From Stackebrandtia nassauensis DSM 44728 (lineage in GTDB: Bacteria; Actinomycetota; Actinomycetes; Mycobacteriales; Micromonosporaceae), in assembly GCF_000024545.1 (NCBI RefSeq), contig NC_013947.1, forward strand, positions 5,518,001-5,582,000: 64,000 bases of DNA, written 5' to 3'. Under the pieces are notes generated by a model. It made no database searches. It was not told the origin of the DNA and saw nothing but the letters and a program-made list of their open reading frames with translations. Shown here in pieces: positions 26,612 through 37,899 of this stretch (position 1 is the stretch's first letter; every line of letters begins with the position of its first letter). The position numbers and the translations under genes were made by a program.

Positions 26612-28318
26612 TCAGTTCCCTCTCGCGGTGGCGGTGGCGGGTTCGTCGACGGTGTAGTCCGGGTTGACGACCACGCCGTAGGACTTGAGTGCCGATTCGG
26701 CTGACACGAAACCGTTGCGGACGTCGCGCGCCACCGCGGCCGGGTCGCGGTGGAAGGGGTCGCCGTAGCCGCCGCCTCCACCGGTCTGATTGGACAGTGT
26801 CTCGCCCGCGTCGAGGCGGTTGTAGCTGCCCGCCTGGATCTTCTCGCGTTCGGTTCCGGCGTTGCGGACCATCCGGTTGGGCACGCCCTCGCCGCCGCCG
26901 TCGATGGACCACGGTGGCGACTTCGTCTTGTACACCAGGCAGATCCCGGTCGAGGGCGCCGTGAACCGGTACACACGGGACACTCCGACGCCGCCCCGGA
27001 ACCTGCCCGGTCCGCCGGTGTCGGGACGGTACCCGTAGTGGTCGATGATCATGGGAGACTTCGTCTCCAGCACCTCGACGGGGTTGTTGCGGCAGCCCGG
27101 TTCCGACAGGTGCATGATCCCGTCCTCGCCGTCGGCGAAGGCCGAGGCGCCGAAGCCGACCGCCTCGTTGGTGGCCTCCAGCCACTGCCGTCCGTCGCGC
27201 GGGTTGACGCCCAGGCCCATCATCGAGCAGACGTCGCCGCCGGAACAGGCGGGCACCCGGTCGGGCATGCCCTGGGCCAGCGCCTTGAGGATCACCTCAC
27301 CGGCCAACAGGCCCGTCCACAGTGTGAAGGTCGGCATGGGTGGTACCGCGTGCATGACCGAACCCGGTTCGGTGACCACCCGCAGCGGCGCGAAGTTGCC
27401 CGCCACCACCGGGGTGTCCGGTGTGGTCAGTGACTTGAAGATGAGGCTGGACAGCGCTTCGGTCTGGCCGCGGGGGACGTTGATCGGGCCCTTGACGCCG
27501 GTGGCCGAGCCGGTCCAGTCCACCACCATCTCCTCGTCAGAGATGGTGACCGTGACGTGCAGTTTGACGAGGGTGTCGGTGTCGATGCCGTCGCTGTCGA
27601 GGAAGTCGGTGGCACTCCACGTGCCTTTGGGTAGTGTGGACAGTCCGATGCGGGCGAGTTTCTCGCCGTGGGTGTTGATCTCGCTCATCGCCGCGGTGAG
27701 GGCGTCCGCGCCGTATTTCGCGGCCAGTTCCTGGGTGCGTCGCACTCCGGCGTGGCAGGCGGCGACCTGCGCCTGGATGTCGCCGATGGTGCGTTCGGGC
27801 ATCCGGGAGTTGAAGCGGATCAGGTTGAGGATGTCCTGGTTCGGGGTGCCGCGCCGGTACAGTTTCGCGGCCGGGAAGACCAGGCCCTCCTGGCTGGCGT
27901 GGGTGGAGTCCAGGACGTAGCCGGGGTCCTTCTGGTTGAGGTCGAGGACGTGGACCCGGCAGGACGCGAAGCCGATGAGCGCGTCGTCGATGTGGATGGG
28001 CGCGAACACCAGCGGGTCGAGGGTGTGCGCCGATGACCAATAGGGATAGTTGAGCAGGAAGACGTCGCCGGGTTCCATGGTCTCGACGCCCAGGAACTCG
28101 ATGGACTTCTTGATGCCGTGGTCGTTGCCGCGTGTGAACACCGCGATGCCGGGCGCGTCGGCGACCACGTCTCCGGCGGCGTCGTGGATGCCGATGCCGT
28201 AGTCGTGGATCTCGTACACGACGGTGTTGTAGGCCGTGCGGCACAGGTTTCGCGCGACCTCCTCGGCCGCCGCCAGCAGGCCGTGCCGGATGACCTCCAG
28301 GGTTACCGCGTCGCTCAT
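26612..28318 (-). CDS. Hydantoinase/oxoprolinase B-type subunit
   Basis: The 568-residue protein is the HyuB family partner of an ATP-dependent hydantoinase, N-methylhydantoinase, oxoprolinase or acetophenone carboxylase-type enzyme. Family landmarks are LEVIRHGLLAAAEEVARNLCRTAYN, VFTRGNDHGIKKS, DVFLLNYPYWSSAHTLD, the PINVPRGQTEAL stretch, GGDVCSMMGLGVNP and GGPGRFRGGVGVSRVYRF. The C-terminus has NQTGGGGGYGDP. ATG 28318 overlaps the A-subunit stop as ATGA. The exact substrate cannot be told from sequence. Confidence 0.93.
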   Translation of the reverse strand: MSDAVTLEVIRHGLLAAAEEVARNLCRTAYNTVVYEIHDYGIGIHDAAGDVVADAPGIAVFTRGNDHGIKKSIEFLGVETMEPGDVFLLNYPYWSSAHTLDPLVFAPIHIDDALIGFASCRVHVLDLNQKDPGYVLDSTHASQEGLVFPAAKLYRRGTPNQDILNLIRFNSRMPERTIGDIQAQVAACHAGVRRTQELAAKYGADALTAAMSEINTHGEKLARIGLSTLPKGTWSATDFLDSDGIDTDTLVKLHVTVTISDEEMVVDWTGSATGVKGPINVPRGQTEALSSLIFKSLTTPDTPVVAGNFAPLRVVTEPGSVMHAVPPMPTFTLWTGLLAGEVILKALAQGMPDRVPACSGGDVCSMMGLGVNPRDGRQWLEATNEAVGFGASAFADGEDGIMHLSEPGCRNNPVEVLETKSPMIIDHYGYRPDTGGPGRFRGGVGVSRVYRFTAPSTGICLVYKTKSPPWSIDGGGEGVPNRMVRNAGTEREKIQAGSYNRLDAGETLSNQTGGGGGYGDPFHRDPAAVARDVRNGFVSAESALKSYGVVVNPDYTVDEPATATARGN

Positions 28319-30357
28319 GCCGTTTCCCTTCCGAGTGTGATGACGAGTTCGCCGTGCGGCCCGACGTCGAGCCGGTCGCCGTCGTGCAGCACCGTCGTGG
28401 CGGTGTGCTCGGTGACCACGGCCGGTCCGGTGAAGGCGTCTCCGGCGGCGAAGTCCTCGCGGGCGTAGCGCGCGTAGTCGGCGGTGGAGCCGTCGGTCTC
28501 GTGCACCACCCGACTGCCGCGCGGTCGCAGTGGTTCGCCGGTTCGTTTGGGCGCCAACGGGAGTTCGGGTTTGTCGACGACGCCGGTGGCGCGCAGCCGC
28601 AGTGTCGTGATCTCGACCGGGTCGTCCATGACGTGGCCGTACTGGCGTCGGTGGGCTTCGGCGAACTCGGCCTCGATCACGGCGATCGTGTCGTCCACAG
28701 CGGAGGGGAACGCGACGCTGACCGAGTGTTCCTGGCCGCTGTAGCGCACGTCGACGCTGCGTTCGTAGCGCCGGGCTTCGGGGGCGAAGCCCTCGTGTTC
28801 CAGCTGGACGGCGGCCTCGGCCTCCAGGTCGGCGTAGGCGGCGCCCATCCCGTCGAGGTCCACATCGGCCAGGGCGGTGACGGCGGTGCGGGACAGGTCG
28901 TGCTGGACGTCGGCCATGAGCATGCCCAGCGCCGAGAAGGCGCCCTGTCCCGGCGGCACGACCACCTCGGGGATGCCCAGTTCGCGGGCCACGTCGACGG
29001 CGACCAGTCCCCCGGCGCCGCCGAAGGACAGCAGCGCGAAGTCCTTGGGGTCGTGGCCGAGTTCCACGGTGATCGCCCGTACCGCGCCCATGATCTTCGT
29101 GTTCGTGATGCGCAGGACGCCGCGCGCGAGTTCCTCGGTGGAGTAGTTCAGTTGGTTCGCGATGGGCCGCAACGCTTCCCGGGCACCGTCGGCGTCGAGA
29201 GCGAGTGTGCCGCCCAGCGGCGTGTCGGCGCCGAGGTAACCGACGGCCAGCGCCGCGTCGGTGAAGGTGGGCCGGGTGCCGCCGCGACCGTAGGCCACCG
29301 GACCCGGTACCGCCCCGGCGCTCTTCGGGCCGACCTGCAACGCCCCGGCGTCGTCGAGGTACACAAGGGAGCCGCCGCCCGAGCCGATGGTGTGGATGTA
29401 CAGCGAGGGCGTGTTGATGGGCATCCCCTCGAACTCGGCGCCCTGGTGCGCGACCGGGGTGGAGTCCAGAACCAGCGACGCGTCCAGGCTGGTTCCTCCC
29501 ATGTCGATGGTGATGAGATTGGGGCGCCCCAACAGTTTCGCGAACCCGGCCGCGCCGACCACGCCGCCGGCGGGGCCCGACAGGATCAGGTTGACCGGTT
29601 GTTCCCGGGCGGCCTCGGCGGTCATGGCGCCACCACCGGACCGCGACATCAGGAACCGGCCGCCGAATCCGGCGTCGGTGAGTCCATCGTCGAGTTCGGC
29701 GAGGTAGCGCCGGACGATCGGCTTGATGTAGGCGTCCAGCACCGCGGTGGAGGTGCGCTCGTACTCCCGGTACTCGCGGGACAGTTCGTGCGAGACGGTC
29801 ACCTCGACGTCGGGACAGTGTTCCAGCAGGATCTCGCGCATCCGGGTCTCGTGCGCCGGATTGGCGTAGGAGTGCAGGAATGCCACCGCGACGGCCTGGT
29901 AGTCGCGCTCGCCGATCTGGGCGGCGACGCGGGCCGCGTCGGCCTCGTCCAGCGGGGTCGCGACGGTGCCGTCGAAATAGGACCGTTCGGCGACCTCGAA
30001 GGTGTCGTAGCGTTCCAGCAGCGGTTCGGGTTTGCGGTAGGCGATGTCGTACATGACGTCGCGGTTGGTGCGGCCCAGCAGGTACACGTCGCGAAAGCCC
30101 CGGGTGCCGACCACGGCCACCTTGGCGCCGGTGCGGGTCAGCAGCGAGTTCAGTCCCAGGGTGGTGCCGTGGTTGAACATCGACACGTCCGGCATGTCCA
30201 CTTCGGCCGCGCCGAAGGCGTCCAGGACGCCGCGCGCGGGGGCCTCGGGGGTGGTGGGGACCTTCTCGAACCGGAACTCGCCGGTGTCGGGCCGAAGCGT
30301 GACGACGTCGGTGAACGTCCCGCCGACGTCGATGGCCACCCGGGTCTCGTGCTGCAT
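28315..30357 (-). CDS. Hydantoinase/oxoprolinase A-type subunit
   Basis: The 680-residue HyuA-family subunit has an actin-like ATPase fold that activates the ring amide. The N-terminal phosphate-binding motif IDVGGTFTDVVTL, NHGTTLGLNSLLTRTG, the SGPAGGVVGAAGFAKLLG and TIDMGGTSLDASLV motifs (second phosphate/adenosine loops), and LLSFGGAGGLVAVDVARELG are all present, followed by a C-terminal domain starting near EHEGFAPEARRYERSVDVRYSGQ. ATG 30357 is the first start of the operon; a longer upstream frame runs across the operator region and was rejected. Divergent GntR gene upstream. Confidence 0.94.
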   Translation of the reverse strand: MQHETRVAIDVGGTFTDVVTLRPDTGEFRFEKVPTTPEAPARGVLDAFGAAEVDMPDVSMFNHGTTLGLNSLLTRTGAKVAVVGTRGFRDVYLLGRTNRDVMYDIAYRKPEPLLERYDTFEVAERSYFDGTVATPLDEADAARVAAQIGERDYQAVAVAFLHSYANPAHETRMREILLEHCPDVEVTVSHELSREYREYERTSTAVLDAYIKPIVRRYLAELDDGLTDAGFGGRFLMSRSGGGAMTAEAAREQPVNLILSGPAGGVVGAAGFAKLLGRPNLITIDMGGTSLDASLVLDSTPVAHQGAEFEGMPINTPSLYIHTIGSGGGSLVYLDDAGALQVGPKSAGAVPGPVAYGRGGTRPTFTDAALAVGYLGADTPLGGTLALDADGAREALRPIANQLNYSTEELARGVLRITNTKIMGAVRAITVELGHDPKDFALLSFGGAGGLVAVDVARELGIPEVVVPPGQGAFSALGMLMADVQHDLSRTAVTALADVDLDGMGAAYADLEAEAAVQLEHEGFAPEARRYERSVDVRYSGQEHSVSVAFPSAVDDTIAVIEAEFAEAHRRQYGHVMDDPVEITTLRLRATGVVDKPELPLAPKRTGEPLRPRGSRVVHETDGSTADYARYAREDFAAGDAFTGPAVVTEHTATTVLHDGDRLDVGPHGELVITLGRETA

Positions 30358-30406
30358 GTCTTGGCCTTCCCGTCTCGCCCAATTGGGGTGTGGGTTCCAG
30401 GAGGTT

Positions 30407-30490
30407 CAATACAATGTCACATGACACTGGTCGAGTCAATAGCCGTGACCTGCGTATTAGCCCTGACCCGGTATTGTGAAATATGACATT
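30407..30490. promoter_or_regulatory. Operator region of the hydantoinase operon/GntR gene
   Basis: The divergent gap holds TGTCACATGACA (30415-30426; 5-bp arms TGTCA/TGACA) and an outer inverted pair: CAATAC plus AATGTCA at 30407-30419 against GTATTG plus TGACATT at 30471-30490. Repeated TGTCA/TGACA half-sites fit binding by the dimeric GntR/FCD regulator encoded next door. Confidence 0.5.
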
Positions 30491-30515
30491 CCAGCCCGCT
30501 CCCACAAGGAGTCCC

Positions 30516-31172
30516 ATGACCGCCGCCTCCCACCTGACCTCGCTGAAGAAGCGCGAGAGCCTGCGCGCGACGGTGGCCAACGCGCTGCGGGCCGCCATCG
30601 TCTCCGGCGAGATGGAACCCGGGAGGGTGTACTCGGCGCCGACCCTGTGCGCCCGGTTCGGCGTCTCGGCCACCCCGGTGCGCGAGGCGATGCTGGACCT
30701 CATCAAGGAGGGCATGGCCACCCCGGTGCCCAACAAGGGTTTCCGCATCACCGAGGTCTCCGACGCCGACCTCGACAACATCACTGAGCTGCGGCTGCTC
30801 ATCGAACCCCCGACGGTGCGGCGGGTGGTCTCCCTCATCCCCGAGGCCGACTTCCCGAAGCTGCGCCGCCTGGCGCAGGACATAGTGGACTTCGCCCTGG
30901 AGGGGAGCCTGGGCCAGTACGTCGAGGCCGACCGGATCTTCCACCTGGAACTGCTGGCCTACAACGACAACCCACGCCTGGTCGAGATGATCTCCCAGCT
31001 GCGCACCCAGACCCGGCTGTTGGGCCTGTCCCGGCTGGCCGAGGGCGACGAGCTCAAGGACTCCGCGGCCGAGCACCTGCTCCTGGTCGACCTCATCGCC
31101 GAACGTGACGCCGAGGGCGCCGAATCCCTGATGCGCCGCCACATCGGCCACGTCCGGGGCAAGTGGGCCTGA
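30516..31172 (+). CDS. GntR-family (FCD) transcriptional regulator
   Basis: A 218-residue regulator. The winged helix-turn-helix lies at about 10-75 (LRAAIVSGEMEPGRVYSAPTLCARFGVSATPVREAMLDLIKEGM in two blocks); the all-helical FCD effector domain follows, with metal-binding residues plausible in DRIFHLELL, EHLLLVDLI and LMRRHIGHV. FCD regulators usually sense carboxylic acids. The better start is ATG 30516, 5 bases after AAGGAG; ATG 30483 lacks a site. It probably represses the divergent hydantoinase operon until its substrate or product is present. Confidence 0.92.
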   Translation: MTAASHLTSLKKRESLRATVANALRAAIVSGEMEPGRVYSAPTLCARFGVSATPVREAMLDLIKEGMATPVPNKGFRITEVSDADLDNITELRLLIEPPTVRRVVSLIPEADFPKLRRLAQDIVDFALEGSLGQYVEADRIFHLELLAYNDNPRLVEMISQLRTQTRLLGLSRLAEGDELKDSAAEHLLLVDLIAERDAEGAESLMRRHIGHVRGKWA

Positions 31173-31240
31173 GCCTCACACGTCCACCATCGTGACCCGC
31201 GTCATCGACACTATCCCTACTAATCAGATAGGTTTCGTCG

Positions 31241-31759
31241 ATGAACGCATCACGTTCGGACACCGTGGTGGGCAGGCTGTTCGCCTTCCCCAACCCGGTC
31301 AACGAGATCTCGGCGCGCCTGGTCGCGGGCGGGGTGGTGCTGATGTGCGTGGCGGCGATCGCCTTCGACCAACCCTGGCTCACCGCCGTCATCGCCTACG
31401 GCTTCGTCGCGCGAGTACTGACCGGCCCGACGCTCAGCCCGCTGGGCCAGCTCGTCACCCGCTTCATCACCCCCCGACTCCCGGTCGAACCCGTATGGGT
31501 CGCCGGTCCGCCCAAGCGGTTCGCGCAGGGCATCGGCGTGGTCTTCTCGGTCACCGCCGCCGTCCTGGCGCTGGGGCTCGGTCTGCACACGGCGGCCTGG
31601 ATCGTGCTGGGGGCGCTGGCGGTGGCGGCCACGTTGGAGTCGGTGTTCGCGTTCTGCCTGGGCTGCAAGATGTTCGCGGTGCTGATGAAGACCGGCCTGA
31701 TCCCGGAGCAGGTGTGTCTGGAGTGCTCCGACCTGTCACTGCGCTACGGGACTCGCTGA
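31241..31759 (+). CDS. DUF4395 membrane protein
   Basis: The 172-residue protein has about four hydrophobic helices and the DUF4395 landmarks FPNPVNEISARLVAGGVVL, RVLTGPTLSPLGQ and the cysteine-rich ending FAFCLGCKMF ... GLIPEQVCLEC. In other genomes DUF4395 genes often sit beside rhodanese or thioredoxin genes, hinting at sulfur or thiol chemistry, but no such partner is present here. ATG 31241 has a weak AGG site. It converges on the FUSC-family gene (6-base gap). Confidence 0.85.
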   Translation: MNASRSDTVVGRLFAFPNPVNEISARLVAGGVVLMCVAAIAFDQPWLTAVIAYGFVARVLTGPTLSPLGQLVTRFITPRLPVEPVWVAGPPKRFAQGIGVVFSVTAAVLALGLGLHTAAWIVLGALAVAATLESVFAFCLGCKMFAVLMKTGLIPEQVCLECSDLSLRYGTR

Positions 31760-31765
31760 CTCGGC

Positions 31766-32872
31766 TCAGCCGTCCTGGTTCTCGTCCCGCAACCGGTGAA
31801 AGGCCCGGTTGGCGGCCAGCACCAGCATGCCCTGGACGCCGAGATGGTCACCGCCGTCGCCGATGATCTGACGTCGCAACTGCGCGGCTCGCCGCACGCC
31901 GTGTCGAACCCCGGCCTCGGCCTGTTCGTCATGCGGCCCAAGCGGATGCCGATAGCGTTCCAGAGCCGTGGCCAGGTCGTCCAGGAGCTCGGCGAACGCC
32001 CCGTTGAAGTCCCCGCTGGGACACCCGTCGGGCTGGTGCGGGTCGGTCGCGGTGACGAGAGCGTCGGCGATACGACGAAGTTCGGTGTTCACATCGCTGA
32101 GCACACTGACCGCCGCCACATAGGAATGCGGAGTCGCGGCGCGCGGCGACCGGGTCAGGCGGCGCAGGTTGAACCGCGTGCTCTCATACCCGCGGCTGGC
32201 CGACTCCTCGGCACCACGCGCATCGCGTTGCAGATTCTGGCTGCGATGCTGCCAGCTTCGCGCGGTCTCGTGATCCCACCCGTCTCGCAGCCCGTCACCG
32301 ATCGCCGTCAACAGCGCGATGGTCATGTCGCTGACCTGACCGACGACCCGATGTGCCTGCCGCAACTGAACCGGCGGAAACACGAGGATGTTGATGACGG
32401 CACCGACGCTGACGCCGACCAGACTCTCCACGATCCGGTGGTACAGGTAGGCGGGATCGTCGGCGGTCCCATAGGTGAGCATCAGCAAAGCGATCGTGCC
32501 CACCCAGATTCCGTCGTCCCCCAAGCGACGCCACTGACCGATGAGCATGCCGACCGCCACCGCGACCGCCAGCGCTGCCCCGGAGTACTGAATCGTCGCG
32601 GCGACGCCGAACGCCAGCACGATCCCCAGCACCACGACGACAAGCTGTCGTCCTATCTGGACCAGCGACCGGTAGACGGTCTCGCTGATGACGAACACCG
32701 CGGCGTAGGGCGCGATGAAGGACTGGGGCGGATGAATCTGCTCCGCGATGGCCCAGGCGGCCACCGCCGCCAAGGTCATCTTCGCGATCTGGGTGAGCGT
32801 CTCCCGTGTCACCGCAACGGGTTTGACTCTCGCGACCGCTCGCCCCACCAAGGTCTTGATGCGTGCGGACAA
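31766..32872 (-). CDS. FUSC/aromatic acid exporter family membrane protein
   Basis: The 368-residue protein has an N-terminal block of about six helices (MTLAAVAAWAIAEQ ... VISETVYRSLVQIGRQLVVVVLGIVLAFG ... YHRIVESLVGVSVGAVINILVFPP) and a C-terminal soluble helical half (170-368). This is the arrangement of AaeB/FUSC-type exporters for aromatic acids, here in the half-length form. The YHRIVESLVGV segment is the family signature. TTG 32872 is the only start that includes the basic N-terminal helix; GGTGGGG lies 10 bases upstream. Confidence 0.85.
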   Translation of the reverse strand: MSARIKTLVGRAVARVKPVAVTRETLTQIAKMTLAAVAAWAIAEQIHPPQSFIAPYAAVFVISETVYRSLVQIGRQLVVVVLGIVLAFGVAATIQYSGAALAVAVAVGMLIGQWRRLGDDGIWVGTIALLMLTYGTADDPAYLYHRIVESLVGVSVGAVINILVFPPVQLRQAHRVVGQVSDMTIALLTAIGDGLRDGWDHETARSWQHRSQNLQRDARGAEESASRGYESTRFNLRRLTRSPRAATPHSYVAAVSVLSDVNTELRRIADALVTATDPHQPDGCPSGDFNGAFAELLDDLATALERYRHPLGPHDEQAEAGVRHGVRRAAQLRRQIIGDGGDHLGVQGMLVLAANRAFHRLRDENQDG

Positions 32873-32936
32873 AGTATCGATGCCCCACCGTTACCCAGCT
32901 CGGGCACCGAGAACACCTGCCGCGACCGGGAAACCG

Positions 32937-33419
32937 CTACGCGCACTCGGCGGCCGTCGACGACAGCGTCGCCTGGAACCGCGACCCGGGCCGCAGCTGG
33001 TGGAACCCGCCGCCCGGCTTGTCCGGCACGGTCACCGCGTAGCTGACCCCGACCCGCTGCCCACTGGACAGGTCGCCTTGCCACATCAGACCCCGCGAGT
33101 CGTATTCGACGCTGCCGTGACTGGTCTCGGGCCGCCGCACGATCTCACTCCCGGCCAGGGCGCCGTCCAGCGCCTGCCGAGCCTCCACATGGGTCAGATC
33201 GGTTCCGGTGCGGTTCTCGATCGACAGCGCGATCGCGCGTTCGGCCGGTTCGCCCGCTCCCCCACCGGATCTGCCGACGGTGGTCAGCATGTCCAGGTTG
33301 CGCACCTGCCCGTTTCCGCAGTCGATGATGGCCACCGCCGCCGAGGTCGCCGGAAGCAGGATCACCGCCGTCGCCGCCACCGCCGCGATCCAAAGCCCGT
33401 ATGCGATTCCCGTGAACAC
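32937..33419 (-). CDS. Hypothetical secreted or membrane-anchored protein
   Basis: This 160-residue protein is unrecognised. An N-terminal hydrophobic helix (about 4-32) is followed by a beta-rich outer domain with one cysteine after the helix (IIDCGNGQVRN) and one at the penultimate position (AAECA), which could form a disulfide. The pattern GTDLTHVEARQAL ... GVSYAVTVPDKPGG suggests an immunoglobulin-like sandwich. GTG 33419 has no Shine-Dalgarno but is preceded at -12 to -7 by TATATA, so it may be leaderless. Confidence 0.6.
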   Translation of the reverse strand: MFTGIAYGLWIAAVAATAVILLPATSAAVAIIDCGNGQVRNLDMLTTVGRSGGGAGEPAERAIALSIENRTGTDLTHVEARQALDGALAGSEIVRRPETSHGSVEYDSRGLMWQGDLSSGQRVGVSYAVTVPDKPGGGFHQLRPGSRFQATLSSTAAECA

Positions 33420-33425
33420 GCTATG

Positions 33426-33431
33426 TATATA
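33426..33431 (-). promoter_or_regulatory. -10 element of a probable leaderless promoter
   Basis: TATATA on the minus strand ends 6 bases before the GTG at 33419, placing transcription start at or next to the start codon. No ribosome site is present for this gene. Confidence 0.5.
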
Positions 33432-33473
33432 TCAGACAACGGTCAGCGCACACGTGTTCTCGGGCGGCGGCGG

Positions 33474-34424
33474 TCATTCGGCCGGGGCGAAGGCCTCGGC
33501 CAGCAGGGTGGTCTCGGGTGGGAGTTCGCCGTTGGCGTCGGCCGAGCGGAGGTGCTCCAGCAGCATGCGGTGCAGTTCGCGGGCGGCTCGGGGTGGTTGG
33601 ACGTCGCGGCGGTGGGCGATGGCGATGGTGCGTTCCGGGCCGGAGCGGGTGAAGCGGGTGATGCGCAGGCCGGAGCGTTCGGCGACCATGCTGGGGACGA
33701 CGGCGAGGCCGAGCCCGGCGCGGACGAAACCCAGGACCGCGTCCATCTCGCCGCCCTCGACGGTGAAGGTGGGTTCGAATCCGGCTTCGCGGCAGGCGGT
33801 GATGGTGGATTCGCGGAGGTCGTAGCCGCGCCGGAACATGACGAGGGGTTGGTCGCGCAGGTCGGCGACGGTGATGCGGGCGCGTTTGCCCGGGGGTGGG
33901 AGTTGGGGGGCCGAGGCGACGACGAGGTTCTCGTGCAGGAGTTCGGCGACCCGCAGGGCGGCGGGGCGGCCGGTTTGGTGGGTGATGATGAGTGCCAGGT
34001 CGAGTTCGCCGTCGGTGAGGGTGCGCACGAGGTCCTGCGAGCCGCCTTCGTCGACGGTGAGTTCGACGCCGGGGTAGCGGTCGTGGAAGACGCGGAAGAT
34101 GTCGGGTACGAGGCTGGCGCACAGGCTGGGTGGTGCGCCGAGTCGGACGCGGCCGCGGCGCAGGTCGACGGTGTCGGCGACTTCGCGGTAGGCCAGTTCG
34201 GTGTCGGCCAGGATGCGGCGGGCCACCGGCAACAACGCGGCTCCGGCGTCGGTGGGGGTGATGTTGCCCCGGGCGCGGCGGAACAGGGGGGTGCCCAGTT
34301 CGTGTTCCAGGGCCTTGATCTGCTGTGACAGCGAGGGTTGGGCGACGTGGAGCAGTTCGGCGGCCCTGGTGAAGTGCCTTGTGTCACAGACTGTGACGAA
34401 GGATTTCAGTTGCGGCAACTGCAT
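33474..34424 (-). CDS. LysR-family transcriptional regulator
   Basis: The 316-residue protein has the N-terminal winged HTH (LPQLKSFVTVCDTRHFTRAAELLHVAQPSLSQQIKALE in the first 45 residues) and the periplasmic-binding-like effector domain (VRLGAPPSLCASLVPDIFRVF ... LALIITHQTGRPAALRV ... VRAGLGLAVVPSMVAE). ATG 34424 is the family start. It is divergent from sdhC with 83 bases between the starts and a textbook LysR site in the middle, so control of the succinate dehydrogenase operon and of itself is the simplest reading. Confidence 0.93.
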   Translation of the reverse strand: MQLPQLKSFVTVCDTRHFTRAAELLHVAQPSLSQQIKALEHELGTPLFRRARGNITPTDAGAALLPVARRILADTELAYREVADTVDLRRGRVRLGAPPSLCASLVPDIFRVFHDRYPGVELTVDEGGSQDLVRTLTDGELDLALIITHQTGRPAALRVAELLHENLVVASAPQLPPPGKRARITVADLRDQPLVMFRRGYDLRESTITACREAGFEPTFTVEGGEMDAVLGFVRAGLGLAVVPSMVAERSGLRITRFTRSGPERTIAIAHRRDVQPPRAARELHRMLLEHLRSADANGELPPETTLLAEAFAPAE

Positions 34425-34433
34425 GCACCCACA

Positions 34434-34448
34434 ATAGGCAGCGCCTAT
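34434..34448. promoter_or_regulatory. LysR T-N11-A operator
   Basis: ATAGGCAGCGCCTAT is a 15-bp perfect interrupted palindrome (ATAGGC/GCCTAT, 3-base centre) with the exact T-N11-A spacing of LysR recognition sites. It lies 10 bases from the LysR start and 60 bases before sdhC. Confidence 0.75.
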
Positions 34449-34507
34449 GAAAACCACAAGATCCATCACTTGGACAGAATGACGGCGCGGGTCTAACTTC
34501 TGACCTC

Positions 34508-35202
34508 ATGGCACTGGACACACGCAGCAAGCGACCGCCCGTCGCGGTGACGCTGTGGAAGGCGACGATCGGGAAGAAGATCATCATGGCCCTCACCGGG
34601 CTGATCATGATCGGTTACCTGGTCCTGCACATGGCGGGGAACCTGAAGATCTTCTCGGGGGCGAAGAAGTTCAACGACTACTCGCACTGGCTGCGCACCT
34701 TCGGAGAGCCGGTGCTGCCCTACGAGGGTTTCCTGTGGATCCTGCGGGTGGTGCTGCTGGGCAGCGTCATCGCGCACATCGCCGCGGCGGTGGCGTTGAC
34801 CCACCGCAGTCACCAGCCGCATCGGGCGTCGAAGAAGAAGGTGCTGGGACGCAACTACGTCACCTTCACGATGCGCTCGGGCGGGGTGATCCTGGCGCTG
34901 TTCGTGGTGTGGCACGTGCTGGACCTGACGACGCTGACGGTCAACACCCGCGCCCAGGCCGGTCACCCGTACGAGAACCTGGTCGCCAGTTTCTCGACCT
35001 GGTACGGCAACGTGATCTACCTGGTCGCGGTCACCGCGGTCGGTTTCCACCTGTGGTTCGGCACCTGGCACGCGGCCCAGACGCTCGGTGTGTCCGACGC
35101 CGCGCGGATGCGGCTCATCCGGCAGGTCGCCGCCATCCTGGCGACGGTCATCGCCGTCGGTTTCGCCCTCGCCCCGATCTCCGTCATGGCTGGAGTAGTG
35201 CA

Positions 35203-35206
<4 letters not shown>
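34508..35206 (+). CDS. sdhC: Succinate dehydrogenase cytochrome b558 subunit
   Basis: The 232-residue membrane anchor is of the single-polypeptide, five-helix type (no separate SdhD), as in menaquinone-linked dehydrogenases of Gram-positives. Helices start at [21 protein letters not shown]; likely heme-ligand histidines are in [33 protein letters not shown] and [13 protein letters not shown] 34508 heads the sdhCAB operon and its stop overlaps sdhA by 4 bases. Confidence 0.94.
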
Positions 35207-37139
<1,933 letters not shown>

Positions 37140-37143
<4 letters not shown>

Positions 37144-37883
37144 GAATCACACTGCGAATCTGGCGCCAGTCCGGCCCGAAGGTCGCCGGTGCCATGACGA
37201 CGTACAAGGTCGACGACGTCAGCCCCGACATGTCGTTCCTGGAAGTGCTCGACGTACTCAACGAGGACCTCACCCTGCGGGGCGAGGAACCCGTCGCCTT
37301 CGACCACGACTGCCGCGAGGGCATCTGCGGCGCCTGCGGTGTCGTCATCAACGGCGACCCGCACGGCCCCAGCCGCACCACCACCTGCCAGCTCCACATG
37401 CGCCAGTTCGACGACGGCGACGTCATCGACGTGGAACCCTGGCGCGCCAACGCCTTCCCGGTCGTGAAGGACCTGGTCGTCGATCGATCCGGCTTCGACC
37501 GCATCATCGGCGCGGGCGGCTACATCTCGGCGCCCACCGGGTCGGCCCCGGACGCGCACGCCACCCCCGTCCCCAAACCGGACGCCGACCTGGCCTTCGA
37601 CAACGCCGAGTGCATCGGTTGCGGCGCCTGCGTCGCGGCCTGCCCCAACGGTTCGGCGATGCTGTTCACCGCCGCGAAGGTCACCCACCTCAACACGCTG
37701 CCGCAGGGCCAACCCGAACGGGCCCAACGGGTGTTGAACATGGTGAACGTGATGGACGAGGAGGACTTCGGCGGCTGCACCCTCGCCGGCGAGTGCGCTA
37801 CGGCCTGCCCCAAGGGAATCCCGTTCGAATCGATCGGGAACCTGAACCGCGAGTTCCTGAAGGCTTCCCTGAAACGACGCTAG
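37140..37883 (+). CDS. sdhB: Succinate dehydrogenase iron-sulfur subunit
   Basis: The 247-residue protein carries the [2Fe-2S] motif [16 protein letters not shown] ... TTTCQL, the [4Fe-4S] motif [15 protein letters not shown] and a third cluster site [15 protein letters not shown]. These relay electrons from SdhA to the membrane hemes. GTG 37140 overlaps the sdhA stop (GTGA). It ends the sdhCAB unit. Confidence 0.96.
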
Positions 37884-37899
37884 TCGCGCGGCGTCGTCC

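Noticed and set aside
24055-26976. Single very long minus-strand frame covering the MFS gene
   Set aside because: Only the last 442 codons encode the transporter; upstream it overlaps the amidohydrolase in another frame and reads as Arg/Pro-rich noise.
26612-30883. A single 1423-residue protein spanning the HyuB-type gene and upstream DNA
   Set aside because: HyuB homology begins at ATG 28318; upstream of it the frame is antisense or out of frame to the HyuA-type and GntR genes.
34555-35202. Upstream extension of the sdhA frame
   Set aside because: It lies within sdhC in another frame; the sdhA start at 35203 overlaps the sdhC stop and matches the family N-terminus.
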